From Chryseosolibacter histidinae (GTDB taxonomy: Bacteria; Bacteroidota; Bacteroidia; Cytophagales; Cyclobacteriaceae), in contig NZ_JAHESF010000029.1 of the NCBI RefSeq assembly GCF_018598225.1, positions 26,772 to 90,771 on the forward strand: a stretch of DNA of 64,000 bases, given 5' to 3'. The notes beneath the pieces are model-generated. The model saw nothing but the letters and a program-made list of their open reading frames with translations. It was not told where the DNA came from and ran no database searches. Each line of letters begins with the position of its first letter. The first letter of the stretch is position 1. The position numbers were made by a program, and so were the translations under genes. Shown piece after piece: positions 1 through 8,169 of this stretch.

Positions 1-1209
1 ACCTGGAACACTTACTATCGCTGGCTTAACAACGTGCGTGAGCTGAAGGAAGCTGCCATTGCTGCACCGGATGCGAACTACGAAGCCGTTGCGCTCACAC
101 TGAATGCCTGGATCTACTCCCAGCTCACCGATTGCTTCGGCGATGTGCCCATGGATGAGGCGCTTCGTGGTGAGGAAAGAATTTTCCAGCCTAAGTTCAA
201 CACACAGCAGGAGGTTTACACAAAAATACTGGAAGACCTGGAGTACGCCAATACACTGTTCGATCCGAAAAAGCCTATGATCTATGGTTCGGATCTCCTG
301 TACAGCAATTCGGCTGACGATCAGAAAGACGGCAAGAACATTCTGCGTTGGAAAATGTTCTGCAACTCGCTGCGCCTGCGTTTGCTGCTGCGCGTATCCA
401 AACGTCCGGAGATGAATTCTTATGCCCGCATGGCGGAGATCATCAACAATCCTGCGGCAAATCCGGTGTTCACGAGCAACAGCGAAGCCGCCATCCTGAA
501 AGTTTCAGGCGTTGGCGCCAATGTTTCACCCTGGGGCCGTGCGATCGACTTTACAACGTTCAGGGCCGGCGCTGAATTCTTCATCGATAACCTGAACGCC
601 TTCAACGATCCGAGAAGGGCGGTGTTCAATACACAGGCCAAGTCAAAAGATGGCAAAACCAATATCGGCTACAAAGGTATTCCGAGTGCCTACACAGGAA
701 GCGACTCGCAATTTGCTTTTCAACCCTCCGGCCTTAACGTAGCATTGGCCACGGCGCCTATGGTGTGCGTGATCATGACCTATGCCGAAGTGGAGTTCAT
801 CAAGGCCGAGCTGGCTCAGAAAGGCGTACTTCCAACGGCCAACGCAGAAGGATATTATCAGAAGGGCGTAAAGGCTGCCATTGAACAATGGGGCGCCGTG
901 ATGCCGGCAGATTACTTTACCAATGCCACTACCAAAGCTGCTACCGAATATAACGGAACCCTTGAGCGTATCATGCTGCAGAAATACTATGCGTTGTACT
1001 TCAACGATTATCAGCAATGGTTCGAGTACCGCAGAACGGGATTGCCTGTACTGCCCAAGACCGATGCCATGCTCAACAACAAGATGGTTCCGGTGAGGTT
1101 CGAGTATCCCGTAGTAGTGGAAACCAACAACCCTGTAAACTACGCTGCCGCCGTTGCCAACATGGGTGGCAGTGACGACATCAACGCAAAAGTATGGTGG
1201 GAAAAGTAG
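1..1209 (+). CDS. SusD/RagB-like nutrient-binding outer-membrane lipoprotein, 3' part
   Basis: The frame is open from base 1, so this is the C-terminal ~402 residues of a longer protein; the signal peptide, lipobox and N-terminal TPR helices lie outside the window. It resembles the SusD-like_2 branch: a helix with the block LTLNAWIYSQLTDCFGDVP, then EVYTKILEDLEYA, a region reading WKMFCNSLRLRLLLRVSK, and a late helical pair (YAEVEFIKAELAQKG and LERIMLQKYYALYFN) typical of SusD TPR-like folds. SusD proteins sit on the outer leaflet of the outer membrane and cap a SusC TonB-dependent transporter to bind oligosaccharides or peptides. The susC partner is expected just upstream (inference). The GTG at base 34 is internal, not a start. 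The gene ends in a structured convergent spacer facing a sensor kinase. Confidence 0.88.
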   Translation, partial: TWNTYYRWLNNVRELKEAAIAAPDANYEAVALTLNAWIYSQLTDCFGDVPMDEALRGEERIFQPKFNTQQEVYTKILEDLEYANTLFDPKKPMIYGSDLLYSNSADDQKDGKNILRWKMFCNSLRLRLLLRVSKRPEMNSYARMAEIINNPAANPVFTSNSEAAILKVSGVGANVSPWGRAIDFTTFRAGAEFFIDNLNAFNDPRRAVFNTQAKSKDGKTNIGYKGIPSAYTGSDSQFAFQPSGLNVALATAPMVCVIMTYAEVEFIKAELAQKGVLPTANAEGYYQKGVKAAIEQWGAVMPADYFTNATTKAATEYNGTLERIMLQKYYALYFNDYQQWFEYRRTGLPVLPKTDAMLNNKMVPVRFEYPVVVETNNPVNYAAAVANMGGSDDINAKVWWEK

Positions 1210-1212
1210 TTT

Positions 1213-1293
1213 AGATTTGAGATTAAGTCCCGATCGCTATCGGGATGAGACCCTGTACCAACGCTTCGGTACCGGGTCTCATGTCTCAAATCT
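1213..1293. repeat. Nested inverted repeats, three-way-junction fold between convergent genes
   Basis: An outer perfect 10-bp stem (AGATTTGAGA at 1213-1222, TCTCAAATCT at 1284-1293) encloses two hairpins. One is CCCGAT-CGCT-ATCGGG at 1229-1244. The other is a 13-bp stem with one mismatch at 1247-1280 (GAGACCCTGTACC against GGTACCGGGTCTC). It starts 4 bases after the susD stop and ends 25 bases before the kinase stop. A bidirectional 3'-end or terminator role is inferred; there is no clear T tract. Confidence 0.7.
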
Positions 1294-1318
1294 CACATCT
1301 CATCACATCACATCACAT

Positions 1319-4300
1319 CTACTTCTTCCGTATATAAACCCTTTCATCCGGGATGGCCACCGTGAACCGCGTCCATTGGCCGTATTCTGAGTCGACGTAT
1401 ATTTCACCATAGAGACGCTCAACGGTTTCTTTAACGATGTACAACCCCAGGCCGGAGCCTTGCGATCGCTCGGTGGCGCGGTAGAACATCTCGAAGATAC
1501 GACTGAGGTATTGTTTGGGGATGCCGATGCCGTTATCCTCCACGTTCAGCTTCCAGACAGACTTTCCCTTTTCAGCGGTGATCTTGATACGGCAGATCTC
1601 CTTGTTTACATCCCGGTATTTGACGGCGTTGTTGATGAGGTTGTTCAAAATGATCCTGATACGTTTTTGATCACCGTTCACCAGGAATCCCTTCTCTATT
1701 TCTACCTGGAATACCATGGCTTCCATGCCGGGGAAAAATTTCAGATCCGATAAACATTCGTGAACCAGTTGGTGCAGATCGATCTCTTCATAGGTGACAA
1801 CCAGGCTTGAGTTCTGCGAATACTGGATCATGTTCTTGATCACGTCTTCCAGTTTTTTGATGCTTAGCTCCGTTCGGTCGATGTAGGCGTTCAGCTCGTC
1901 TTGTTGGTTTTGCCTGCGCATCAGGTCGATGAGTCCCATCACCGATTTCAGCGGCGCGATCAGGTCATGGGAGGCGCTGTAGACAAAGGCATCGAGTTCC
2001 TTTATTGTTTTATTAAGCTGGTGAATGGTCTCGTTCAGTTTTTCGGTACGCTGATGCACGGTTTGTTCCAGCGATTCGTTGATCGTCTGAAGACTTTCTC
2101 TCGCTTCCAGCAACATCAGGTTCTGCTTCGTGATCGTCTCCTGCTGTGCGCTCATCTCCTCGTTTTGCGCTTTCAGCTCTTCGTTCTGTGCGGCCAGGTC
2201 TTCGTTTTGCCTCTTTATCTCGCGGCTTTGCTGAGCGACCAGACGTTCAAGCTCTTTTTTTCTTTTTCCAAGCTTGTAAACACGGTAGCGGTAATAGCTG
2301 AATCCCATCGCACAAAAAAGGAGAAATGCGATAAGCCTGAAATACCAGGTCTTCCACCATACATTCTGAATGGTGATGCGCAGCATTTTTTGCGGACCCC
2401 ATGTCTGGCCGTTCAGCGATGTCCTGACCAGTAACCGGTACGTTGATGGGTCAAGATTGGTAAAAGTCACACTGTGGTCTTTTCCCGCAACCTGCCAGTC
2501 GTTTTCAAAACCTTCGAGCTTATATTGGTAGATCAGGTTGTCTTGTGAGAGAAAGTTGAAGGCTGAAAATTGCAGGGTGATCAATCTCGAGTCGGCATGC
2601 GACAGATCAATTTCCGTTGTCTCCGTGATGCTTCTTGCCAGCAGATCGCTTCCGGGTTTAACCTGTTCGTTGAAGATGCGGAAGCCCGTAAAAACAACGG
2701 CGAGCGTGTTCATGTCATGCGCGAACTCCCGGGGCGTGAAAATGTTAAAACCATTGGTGCCTCCGAACAGCATACGTCCGTCGCGTGTTTTCAGGGCAGC
2801 GTTCCGGTTGAAGATCATGCCCTGAACGCCATAGCTCTCGTTGAAAACCGTGAAGGTTGTATCGGATTCTTCAAAATGGGTCAGTCCGCCGTTTGTGCTC
2901 AGCCATAAGCTTCCTGACGTCTCCTGGCAGATGCCGAGTACGGTGTTGTCGGGAAGACCGTCACGCTCGTCAATAATATGGAAACGGCCGGAGGTGGTAC
3001 GATATTGACAAAGCCCGTCACCATACGTGCCGATCCAGATCCCTTCGTTGTCTTCCAGCAAGGCTTTTACCCGCAGGTCGGGAATGGAGCGGCCCTGCTC
3101 ATCCACCCGGCTGATCTCGATCACAGAATCTTTTGAAGGGATATATGCTGCCAGCAAACCGTTCGATCCAATCCAGAGGGTGTTGTTTGAAGAGACCAGG
3201 ATGGTTTGCGCCTGGATGTCGGTAAAAAGCCTGTTGATGTTCCCTTCCAGCGGATGATCGAGGTGATTGAAGATACCTGTTTTCGGCGTAAGCCTGTTCA
3301 CGCCACGATCAGTGCCTGCCCACAAATAACCCAGGGAGTCTTTCTTCAGTGCCCATACAGTATTGCTGGCGATCGAGGTCTTGTCGCGGCTATCGTACAG
3401 ATATTGTTTCCATCCACCACGTCCGTCAAGGTATACAAGCCCGTGCTGAAATGTTCCAACCCACAAGGCAGTACCCTCCACCAGCAACGATGTGATAACG
3501 TTGATATGCCTGAGTTGTGCGGGAAATTCATACCGGTAGATGATCCCGTTCTTCAGGTAATGAAGACCGCCGCCATCTGTGCCGACCCAGATCGTTCCAT
3601 CATCAGCTTCTTCAAATGCCGAAACGGCGTTGTGCCTTAGAGAATTTTTGTTGAGGAATTCACTTTTATACAACCGGAATCTCACCGGGGGGATCTCGTG
3701 GTAATTTACGCCGCCATTGTAAGTGCCCAGCCATCCGTTTCCACCCGGCTCGATGAAGATAGCGCGGATCGTGTTGCTGCTGAGGCTTCTCTCGTCAAAT
3801 TCGGAGTGGAGATAATAGTGGGTTCTATCTCCTGGAGTCAGAATGTTTAATCCGCCTCCGTCGGTGCCGATCCACAAATTGCCGTCTTTATCTTTGGCGA
3901 GAGACCAGACGGCATCGTTGTTCGTACCACCGTTCTGTCGGTTATAATGGGTGATCTGCCCTGTAGCTCTGTTCAGGCTGCCCAGCCCGTGGCCTTCTGT
4001 TCCGAACCATAAATTCTGGTCATCGATCAGCAGTGAACGGATGGCGGACCTGTTGTCGATCATCGTAACACGTTGGGTGCGGAGGTCCAGGACCTTCAGC
4101 CCACCCGTGGTTCCGAGCATCAGGCTATCACCGTCCACTTTGATTGTCCATATATTTTCTTTGTCGAGATCATGCTCTTTGACGGCAATTACTTTTTGCA
4201 ACGACAGGTCCAGGTAGCGCAGGCCTCCCACGGTGCAGGCGAGCCATAAGCGATTCCGTTTCTTATCGAGCGCTGCGTTGGCATAGATGGTACCGGGTGG

Positions 4301-4705
4301 ATGGGTGGTTTTGTAAACTTTGAAACGTTCCAGCGACCGGTCAAAATAACTGATGCCCGATACGGTGCCAACCCATAGATTTCCCGAGGGACGCTCTTCC
4401 TCTATGAAATGAACAACATTATGGCTAAGCGTTGTTGAGTCATCGGGGGCGTGGCGGAATGTTCTGAACTCCGTGCCATCAAACCGGCACAACCCGTCTT
4501 CGGTGGCGATCCACACAAACCCACGCGAATCGCGAATGATGCTGTTGATGGTGGGCTGCGGTAACCCGTGTTCTGTGGAAAATCTTTTAAAAAATAATTG
4601 CAGCCCGTCCGGCGATGGTGCCTGTGCGGTGGCAATAATGCTCCCCGTCAGACAAAGCAGGAGCAACGACATGAGCCTTTTTACTGTAGCAAACAGAAAT
4701 TTCAC
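1319..4705 (-). CDS. Two-component sensor histidine kinase with periplasmic beta-propeller
   Basis: This is a 1128-residue membrane sensor. A signal peptide (MSLLLLCLTGSIIATAQA) is followed by about 14 regulator-propeller repeats (recurring LWIGTxGGGL-like motifs, residues ~30-680), a Y_Y_Y immunoglobulin-like domain (~700-790), one transmembrane helix (~800-820) and a long coiled coil with repeated NEELKAQNEE-type heptads (~825-900). The kinase core follows: H box SASHDLIAPLK with His near 913, N box ILNNLINNAVKY, G boxes VEDNGIGIP and GSGLGLYIV. Unlike the hybrid regulators of Bacteroides polysaccharide loci, it has no receiver and no AraC domain, so a separate response regulator is needed; none lies in the window. 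It is convergent with the SusD gene, and glycan sensing is plausible but inferred. Confidence 0.93.
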   Translation of the reverse strand: MKFLFATVKRLMSLLLLCLTGSIIATAQAPSPDGLQLFFKRFSTEHGLPQPTINSIIRDSRGFVWIATEDGLCRFDGTEFRTFRHAPDDSTTLSHNVVHFIEEERPSGNLWVGTVSGISYFDRSLERFKVYKTTHPPGTIYANAALDKKRNRLWLACTVGGLRYLDLSLQKVIAVKEHDLDKENIWTIKVDGDSLMLGTTGGLKVLDLRTQRVTMIDNRSAIRSLLIDDQNLWFGTEGHGLGSLNRATGQITHYNRQNGGTNNDAVWSLAKDKDGNLWIGTDGGGLNILTPGDRTHYYLHSEFDERSLSSNTIRAIFIEPGGNGWLGTYNGGVNYHEIPPVRFRLYKSEFLNKNSLRHNAVSAFEEADDGTIWVGTDGGGLHYLKNGIIYRYEFPAQLRHINVITSLLVEGTALWVGTFQHGLVYLDGRGGWKQYLYDSRDKTSIASNTVWALKKDSLGYLWAGTDRGVNRLTPKTGIFNHLDHPLEGNINRLFTDIQAQTILVSSNNTLWIGSNGLLAAYIPSKDSVIEISRVDEQGRSIPDLRVKALLEDNEGIWIGTYGDGLCQYRTTSGRFHIIDERDGLPDNTVLGICQETSGSLWLSTNGGLTHFEESDTTFTVFNESYGVQGMIFNRNAALKTRDGRMLFGGTNGFNIFTPREFAHDMNTLAVVFTGFRIFNEQVKPGSDLLARSITETTEIDLSHADSRLITLQFSAFNFLSQDNLIYQYKLEGFENDWQVAGKDHSVTFTNLDPSTYRLLVRTSLNGQTWGPQKMLRITIQNVWWKTWYFRLIAFLLFCAMGFSYYRYRVYKLGKRKKELERLVAQQSREIKRQNEDLAAQNEELKAQNEEMSAQQETITKQNLMLLEARESLQTINESLEQTVHQRTEKLNETIHQLNKTIKELDAFVYSASHDLIAPLKSVMGLIDLMRRQNQQDELNAYIDRTELSIKKLEDVIKNMIQYSQNSSLVVTYEEIDLHQLVHECLSDLKFFPGMEAMVFQVEIEKGFLVNGDQKRIRIILNNLINNAVKYRDVNKEICRIKITAEKGKSVWKLNVEDNGIGIPKQYLSRIFEMFYRATERSQGSGLGLYIVKETVERLYGEIYVDSEYGQWTRFTVAIPDERVYIRKK

Positions 4706-4760
4706 TTAAATGAGTGGGGCTAGGTAGCATATAATTTAATCAAAGATTTTGCAGGACGCA

Positions 4761-4955
4761 ATTAAAGTTTAAGGTTTAAAGTTGAAGGTTCAAGGTTTAA
4801 AGTTTTAAAGTTTAGGGTTATGTAATCCAGGTGGAGTGCGCCAAGGGATCCTGACTGACTGGTTTAAAAAAAGCAACTTTGAATCAAAAGCTCAAACGTG
4901 AACGTAGCTAAACTTTAAACTTTAAATTTTAAACTTCTAACTTCTAACTTCCAAC
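4761..4955. repeat. AAGTTTAA-word inverted repeat
   Basis: The left arm (about 4761-4815) repeats words like AAGTTTAAGG and AAAGTTGAAGG. The right arm (about 4908-4955) carries their reverse complement (AAACTTTAAACTTTAAAT, then CTTCTAACTTC). About 90 unrelated bases separate the arms. It fills the space between the SDR stop and the kinase start, with the right arm abutting the SDR stop codon. The same word family recurs at 37446-37591. Confidence 0.7.
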
Positions 4956-5986
4956 TACATTTCATTATTCTTCAGCGCAGCCTGATCGGAGAGTACGGTG
5001 ACGCCGCCCTGCGAAAGATGGGATTCTGCTTCGTAGCCTTTTTTCTTTTCCAGGCTTCCGTTGTACCCGGGCAGGAATTTGTCGGCCACGGTCAGCAGGG
5101 CACCTACCCAGCCGGGGGCGATGCCTTTCACTACGGTAGCCAGTTTTCCTGACAGGGAGAGGATGGCTTCACGTTGACCGTATTCCAGCGCCGTGATGAT
5201 GCTCTGTGCGGCGATCTCAGCATCGTGCGAAAGCAAGGGTGAAGAAGCTGCGGTTTTGAACCACGCATACTCGGCTTCATGATTGCCCTTTACAGTGATG
5301 TTGCGGGGGCTTCCCGTACGCATGAGGTTGGGCACTACTGTGGTAACATGGATATTTTCTTTTTTCAGCTCGGCGTGCATGCCTTCTGAAAGTCCCACGG
5401 CAGCGAACTTGCTCGCGCTGTAGGGCAGGAGGTGAGGCATGGCCAGCTTTCCGCCGATGGAGGTGATGTTGACGATCCTTCCCTCGCGTTGTCTTCTGAA
5501 ATGTGGAAGGGCTGCGTGGATGGCATACAGCGGAGCCCAGAAATTTGTTTTCATAGCTTGTTCGTAGTCATCCACGAGCATGGCTTCCTGCGGGCCTACC
5601 TGGATTGTTCCCGCGTTGTTGATGAGCACGTCAATTCTTCCGTAGTAATTCACCACATCGTTGACAAGCGTTTTTACCTGTTCCTGGTCGGTGACATCGG
5701 CAGTCCGGGCCATCACTTCTGCACCGGAGCGCTCGAGCTGTTGTCTGGCAAGCTCAATTTTGTCGGCGGACCTGGCACAGATGGCGAGCTTGGCACCACG
5801 GGCCGCGATCGCTCTGGCCAGCACAAGGCCCAATCCACGGGAGCCGCCGGTGATCAAAACCACTTTTCCATCCAGCCTGAACCTTGTAAACTCCCGGTAA
5901 AGCGCATTGGCCACCAAAAGAACTCCAACGCCAGTGGCCGCCCAGCCCAGCGTTTTCTGAAGCGAATGAACCCGATCATTAGCCAT
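4955..5986 (-). CDS. SDR-family NAD(P)-dependent oxidoreductase
   Basis: This 343-residue short-chain dehydrogenase has a classical Rossmann fold. The cofactor loop is TGGSRGLG (residues 46-53), NNAG is at 123-126, the catalytic Ser lies in NITS (~176) and the YSASK pair is Tyr189/Lys193. A hydrophobic helix at ~12-30 precedes the fold, so it is probably membrane-anchored. The arginine/serine residues after the second strand (CARSADK) favour NADP over NAD (inference). The C-terminal ~80 residues extend beyond the minimal SDR domain. The substrate cannot be read from sequence. It is a single gene with divergent sequence upstream. Confidence 0.88.
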   Translation of the reverse strand: MANDRVHSLQKTLGWAATGVGVLLVANALYREFTRFRLDGKVVLITGGSRGLGLVLARAIAARGAKLAICARSADKIELARQQLERSGAEVMARTADVTDQEQVKTLVNDVVNYYGRIDVLINNAGTIQVGPQEAMLVDDYEQAMKTNFWAPLYAIHAALPHFRRQREGRIVNITSIGGKLAMPHLLPYSASKFAAVGLSEGMHAELKKENIHVTTVVPNLMRTGSPRNITVKGNHEAEYAWFKTAASSPLLSHDAEIAAQSIITALEYGQREAILSLSGKLATVVKGIAPGWVGALLTVADKFLPGYNGSLEKKKGYEAESHLSQGGVTVLSDQAALKNNEM

Positions 5987-6120
5987 AGTGATGATTATTC
6001 AGTAGTGTGGCGAAAAATGATGACACTGCCTCAAAAGCTATTAGCCGTATCTTGACTCAACAACTTTCGGGGCAGCATCATCACTTGTACATTTTTATCT
6101 CTTGCTCTTTCCCACCGCCA

Positions 6121-6288
6121 TCATCGTTTGAAGATGCTGGCGCCAAACAGGATCGCGATTATAAAAAGCGCGAGGAAAATGAAGAAGAGAACTTTTGCAA
6201 TTGAGGCGGCGCCTTCAGCGATGCCACCAAATCCGAAGATGGCGGCAATGATGGCGATCACAAAGAAAATAACAGACCAGCGTAACAT
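6121..6288 (-). CDS. Small DUF1328/YtjA-type membrane protein
   Basis: A 55-residue reading frame begins [14 protein letters not shown] and ends GASIFKR. It shows the DUF1328 pattern: a short basic/Trp N-terminus, a first hydrophobic helix with [10 protein letters not shown], a small polar turn (EGAASIAK), then a second hydrophobic helix ([16 protein letters not shown]). The glycine-alanine block and two-helix layout are what identify the family. Members are small inner-membrane proteins of unknown function, often stress-induced. It lies between two other minus-strand genes with spacers of 134 and 169 bases, so it is probably a separate transcript. Confidence 0.85.
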   Translation of the reverse strand: MLRWSVIFFVIAIIAAIFGFGGIAEGAASIAKVLFFIFLALFIIAILFGASIFKR

Positions 6289-6457
6289 AGTTTTACTGTT
6301 TATTTGCTACATGCCGGAGAATCCCAGCTTCTCCACAGCTGCGGAACAGCCTGGGCCATTCCTTTCACTTTTTTCTAAAAAATCTTCATACCAAACCCTG
6401 CGCCGTAAAAAGAACAGGCAAGTGTAGAGGCTTATCTACGGTGAGCCAGTTCAAAGC

Positions 6458-6808
6458 CTATTCTTTTGCCGGCCTGCCGAGCTTGTCAAAGCGATACGTT
6501 TTCGTAGTATCTGCTTTGGTGATGTCTATGATGTATAAATTGCCGCTTTTATTTTTGTAGATGGTTGCCTTTTCCCAGCCATCATACTCAGTACTCGATT
6601 CAAGTGTCTGCCGTACACCAGGTGGCAGCTGCTTCGCTGTGATGCGCTGGTGATCTTCCGTATAGTTGGAGCTGCGTGGCAATACCTTTCCTTCCGGATC
6701 GGTTTGCTTTACAGGGTCACGAAGCGTGTCGGGCTCAGGAGCGGGTGACTGCGCGTATACTGCCGCCGTTATGAATAACCCCGCAAGGATGGATGCAAGT
6801 TTTTTCAT
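6458..6808 (-). CDS. Small exported protein of unknown function
   Basis: The protein has 116 residues. The start at 6808 gives a clean signal peptide (MKKLASILAGLFITAAVYAQ) with cleavage after AQ; the in-frame extension further upstream only translates repeat DNA. The mature part has a proline- and aspartate-rich linker, then a block containing LPPGVRQTLESSTEYDGWEKATIYKNKSGNLYIIDI. This is reminiscent of the small PepSY-like/BLIP-like fold of Bacteroidota periplasmic proteins, but the match is weak. Periplasmic location is inferred from the signal. No function is assigned. Confidence 0.7.
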   Translation of the reverse strand: MKKLASILAGLFITAAVYAQSPAPEPDTLRDPVKQTDPEGKVLPRSSNYTEDHQRITAKQLPPGVRQTLESSTEYDGWEKATIYKNKSGNLYIIDITKADTTKTYRFDKLGRPAKE

Positions 6809-6854
6809 GGATAATGTCGTTATTTTTTTGGATGGGAGTAATAATACCGTGCCT

Positions 6855-6961
6855 CGCGAGGTACGAGGTCGCAAATGCAAGGTACGAGGTACGAAATACG
6901 AGGTACGTAGACCCCCTTCGATCAGAGCTCCATTTCGTACCTCGTAAATCGTACCTCGTAC
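6855..6961. repeat. TACGAGG-word inverted repeat
   Basis: The left arm repeats TACGAGG/TACGAAA words. Its best segment, 6882-6907, pairs with 6936-6961 at 24 of 26 positions. The loop is about 28 bases. The right arm ends 5 bases before the stop codon of the FGE gene, so on the transcript it is a hairpin immediately after the FGE reading frame. Confidence 0.78.
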
Positions 6962-6965
6962 TAAC

Positions 6966-8012
6966 CTACTCTTGTTTTACGCAGCGGAATCCTATATTAG
7001 AGGTTCCGCTGTCGAAGGCGGTGGCCTGGCGGGCGCTGGGCCTGTAGTTGGAGCAGTAGTTGCCGGCGCAGAGGAATGATCCGCCCTTGCTCACACGCTT
7101 CAAGGCAAAAGGCTCATCGGGATCGTAAGGTCTGTCAGGGCCATGCGGATTGATGCTGATGGCTGCGGCTGACAACGTTTTATAATAATTGACATCGTAC
7201 CAGTCGCTGGTCCATTCCCATACATTGCCGGTGATATCGAAGAGGCCGTAGTCGTTGGCTGGAAACTTTTTAGCGGGTGAGGTTCCTTCGAAGCCATCTT
7301 CATTGAGGTTCCGCGAAGGAAAGCTGCCCTGGAATGTGTTGGCGAGAAATTTTCCTTCGGGGTTCAGTTCGTTTCCCCAGCTGTAACGTTCCTGCGCCCT
7401 GCCCCCGCGTGAGGCAAACTCCCATTCCGCTTCAGTGGGTAAACGTTTGCCGCTCCACGCGCAATAGGCCAGTGCGTCTTCATAGGCGATGTGCACCACC
7501 GGATGGTCCCACCTTCCGTTCAGGTCGCTGCCAGGCCCTTCAGGATGTTTCCAGTCGGCGCCAGGTTGCCACTTCCACCATTGCGAATAGTCGTTCAGCA
7601 TCACAGGCTCTTGCGGCGCGACAAACACCAGCGAGCCTGCCACCATCACGCTGTCGGGAGGTTTGGGCGTGCCGGGAGGCAGTTGTTTTTTGAGCTCGTT
7701 CCAGTCGGGCTTGCGCTCCGCTACTGTGACATACCTGGTTGCTTCTGTAAATTTTTTGTATTGCTCGTTCGTGACTTCTGTGGCATCCATCCAGAACCCG
7801 TCAACCCTCACCAAATGCGCAGGACGTTCATGCGCATAAGACTCCGGATCGTCTGTTCCCATGATAAATTCTCCTCCCGGAATCCACACCATTCCTTCCG
7901 TACCGGTTTGTTTGTCAGCAGCATGTCGACCGGACTTGCCTTTGTCACAGGAGCATACCATCACCACAAGCATCAGCCATGCGCCCGCTAACGAAAAAAT
8001 ACTTTTTATCAT
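6966..8012 (-). CDS. Formylglycine-generating enzyme family lipoprotein (SUMF1/FGE-sulfatase domain)
   Basis: The protein has 348 residues. The start at 8012 gives a lipoprotein signal (MIKSIFSLAGAWLMLVVMVC) with cysteines at 20 and 22 as lipidation candidates. The domain opens with MVWIPGGEFIMGTD and includes ATEVTNEQYKKF, RLPTEAEWEFASRGG and NVWEWTSDWY. Near the C-terminus GGSFLCAGNYC keeps both cysteines at the five-residue spacing of the copper-binding active site of true FGE, followed by NIGFRC. Many family members lack these cysteines, so this one may really convert a sulfatase Cys to formylglycine in the periplasm (inference). No sulfatase gene occurs in the window. The main alternative is a GldJ/GldK-like structural relative, which is less likely given the cysteine pair. 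Confidence 0.87.
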   Translation of the reverse strand: MIKSIFSLAGAWLMLVVMVCSCDKGKSGRHAADKQTGTEGMVWIPGGEFIMGTDDPESYAHERPAHLVRVDGFWMDATEVTNEQYKKFTEATRYVTVAERKPDWNELKKQLPPGTPKPPDSVMVAGSLVFVAPQEPVMLNDYSQWWKWQPGADWKHPEGPGSDLNGRWDHPVVHIAYEDALAYCAWSGKRLPTEAEWEFASRGGRAQERYSWGNELNPEGKFLANTFQGSFPSRNLNEDGFEGTSPAKKFPANDYGLFDITGNVWEWTSDWYDVNYYKTLSAAAISINPHGPDRPYDPDEPFALKRVSKGGSFLCAGNYCSNYRPSARQATAFDSGTSNIGFRCVKQE

Positions 8013-8142
8013 CGATAAAAATTTCCCCGCTGAAGATAGCGCTACGACAATAAAATACAAAATTTGTAAATTGAATGGTCTCAGCTGGGAAGCCCATCAT
8101 GCTTCATTAAGCTTCCCTTCGTTCGAAGACCTCTCCGTCCCT

Positions 8143-8163
8143 GACTCCTTACTCCTGGCTCCT
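8143..8163. repeat. CTCCTGGCTCC-class repeat, single arm
   Basis: A short run of the word family GACTCCTTACTCCTGGCTCC lies 7 bases beyond the stop of the downstream permease gene. The same words recur at 21788-21820, 27451-27528, 29127-29211 and 63763-63790. No complementary arm was found next to this copy. Confidence 0.55.
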
Positions 8164-8169
8164 TTTTCT

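Noticed and set aside
1319..4705. Hybrid two-component regulator (HTCS) as in Bacteroides polysaccharide loci
   Set aside because: The propeller and Y_Y_Y domains match, but the protein ends right after the ATPase domain; no receiver or AraC domain follows.
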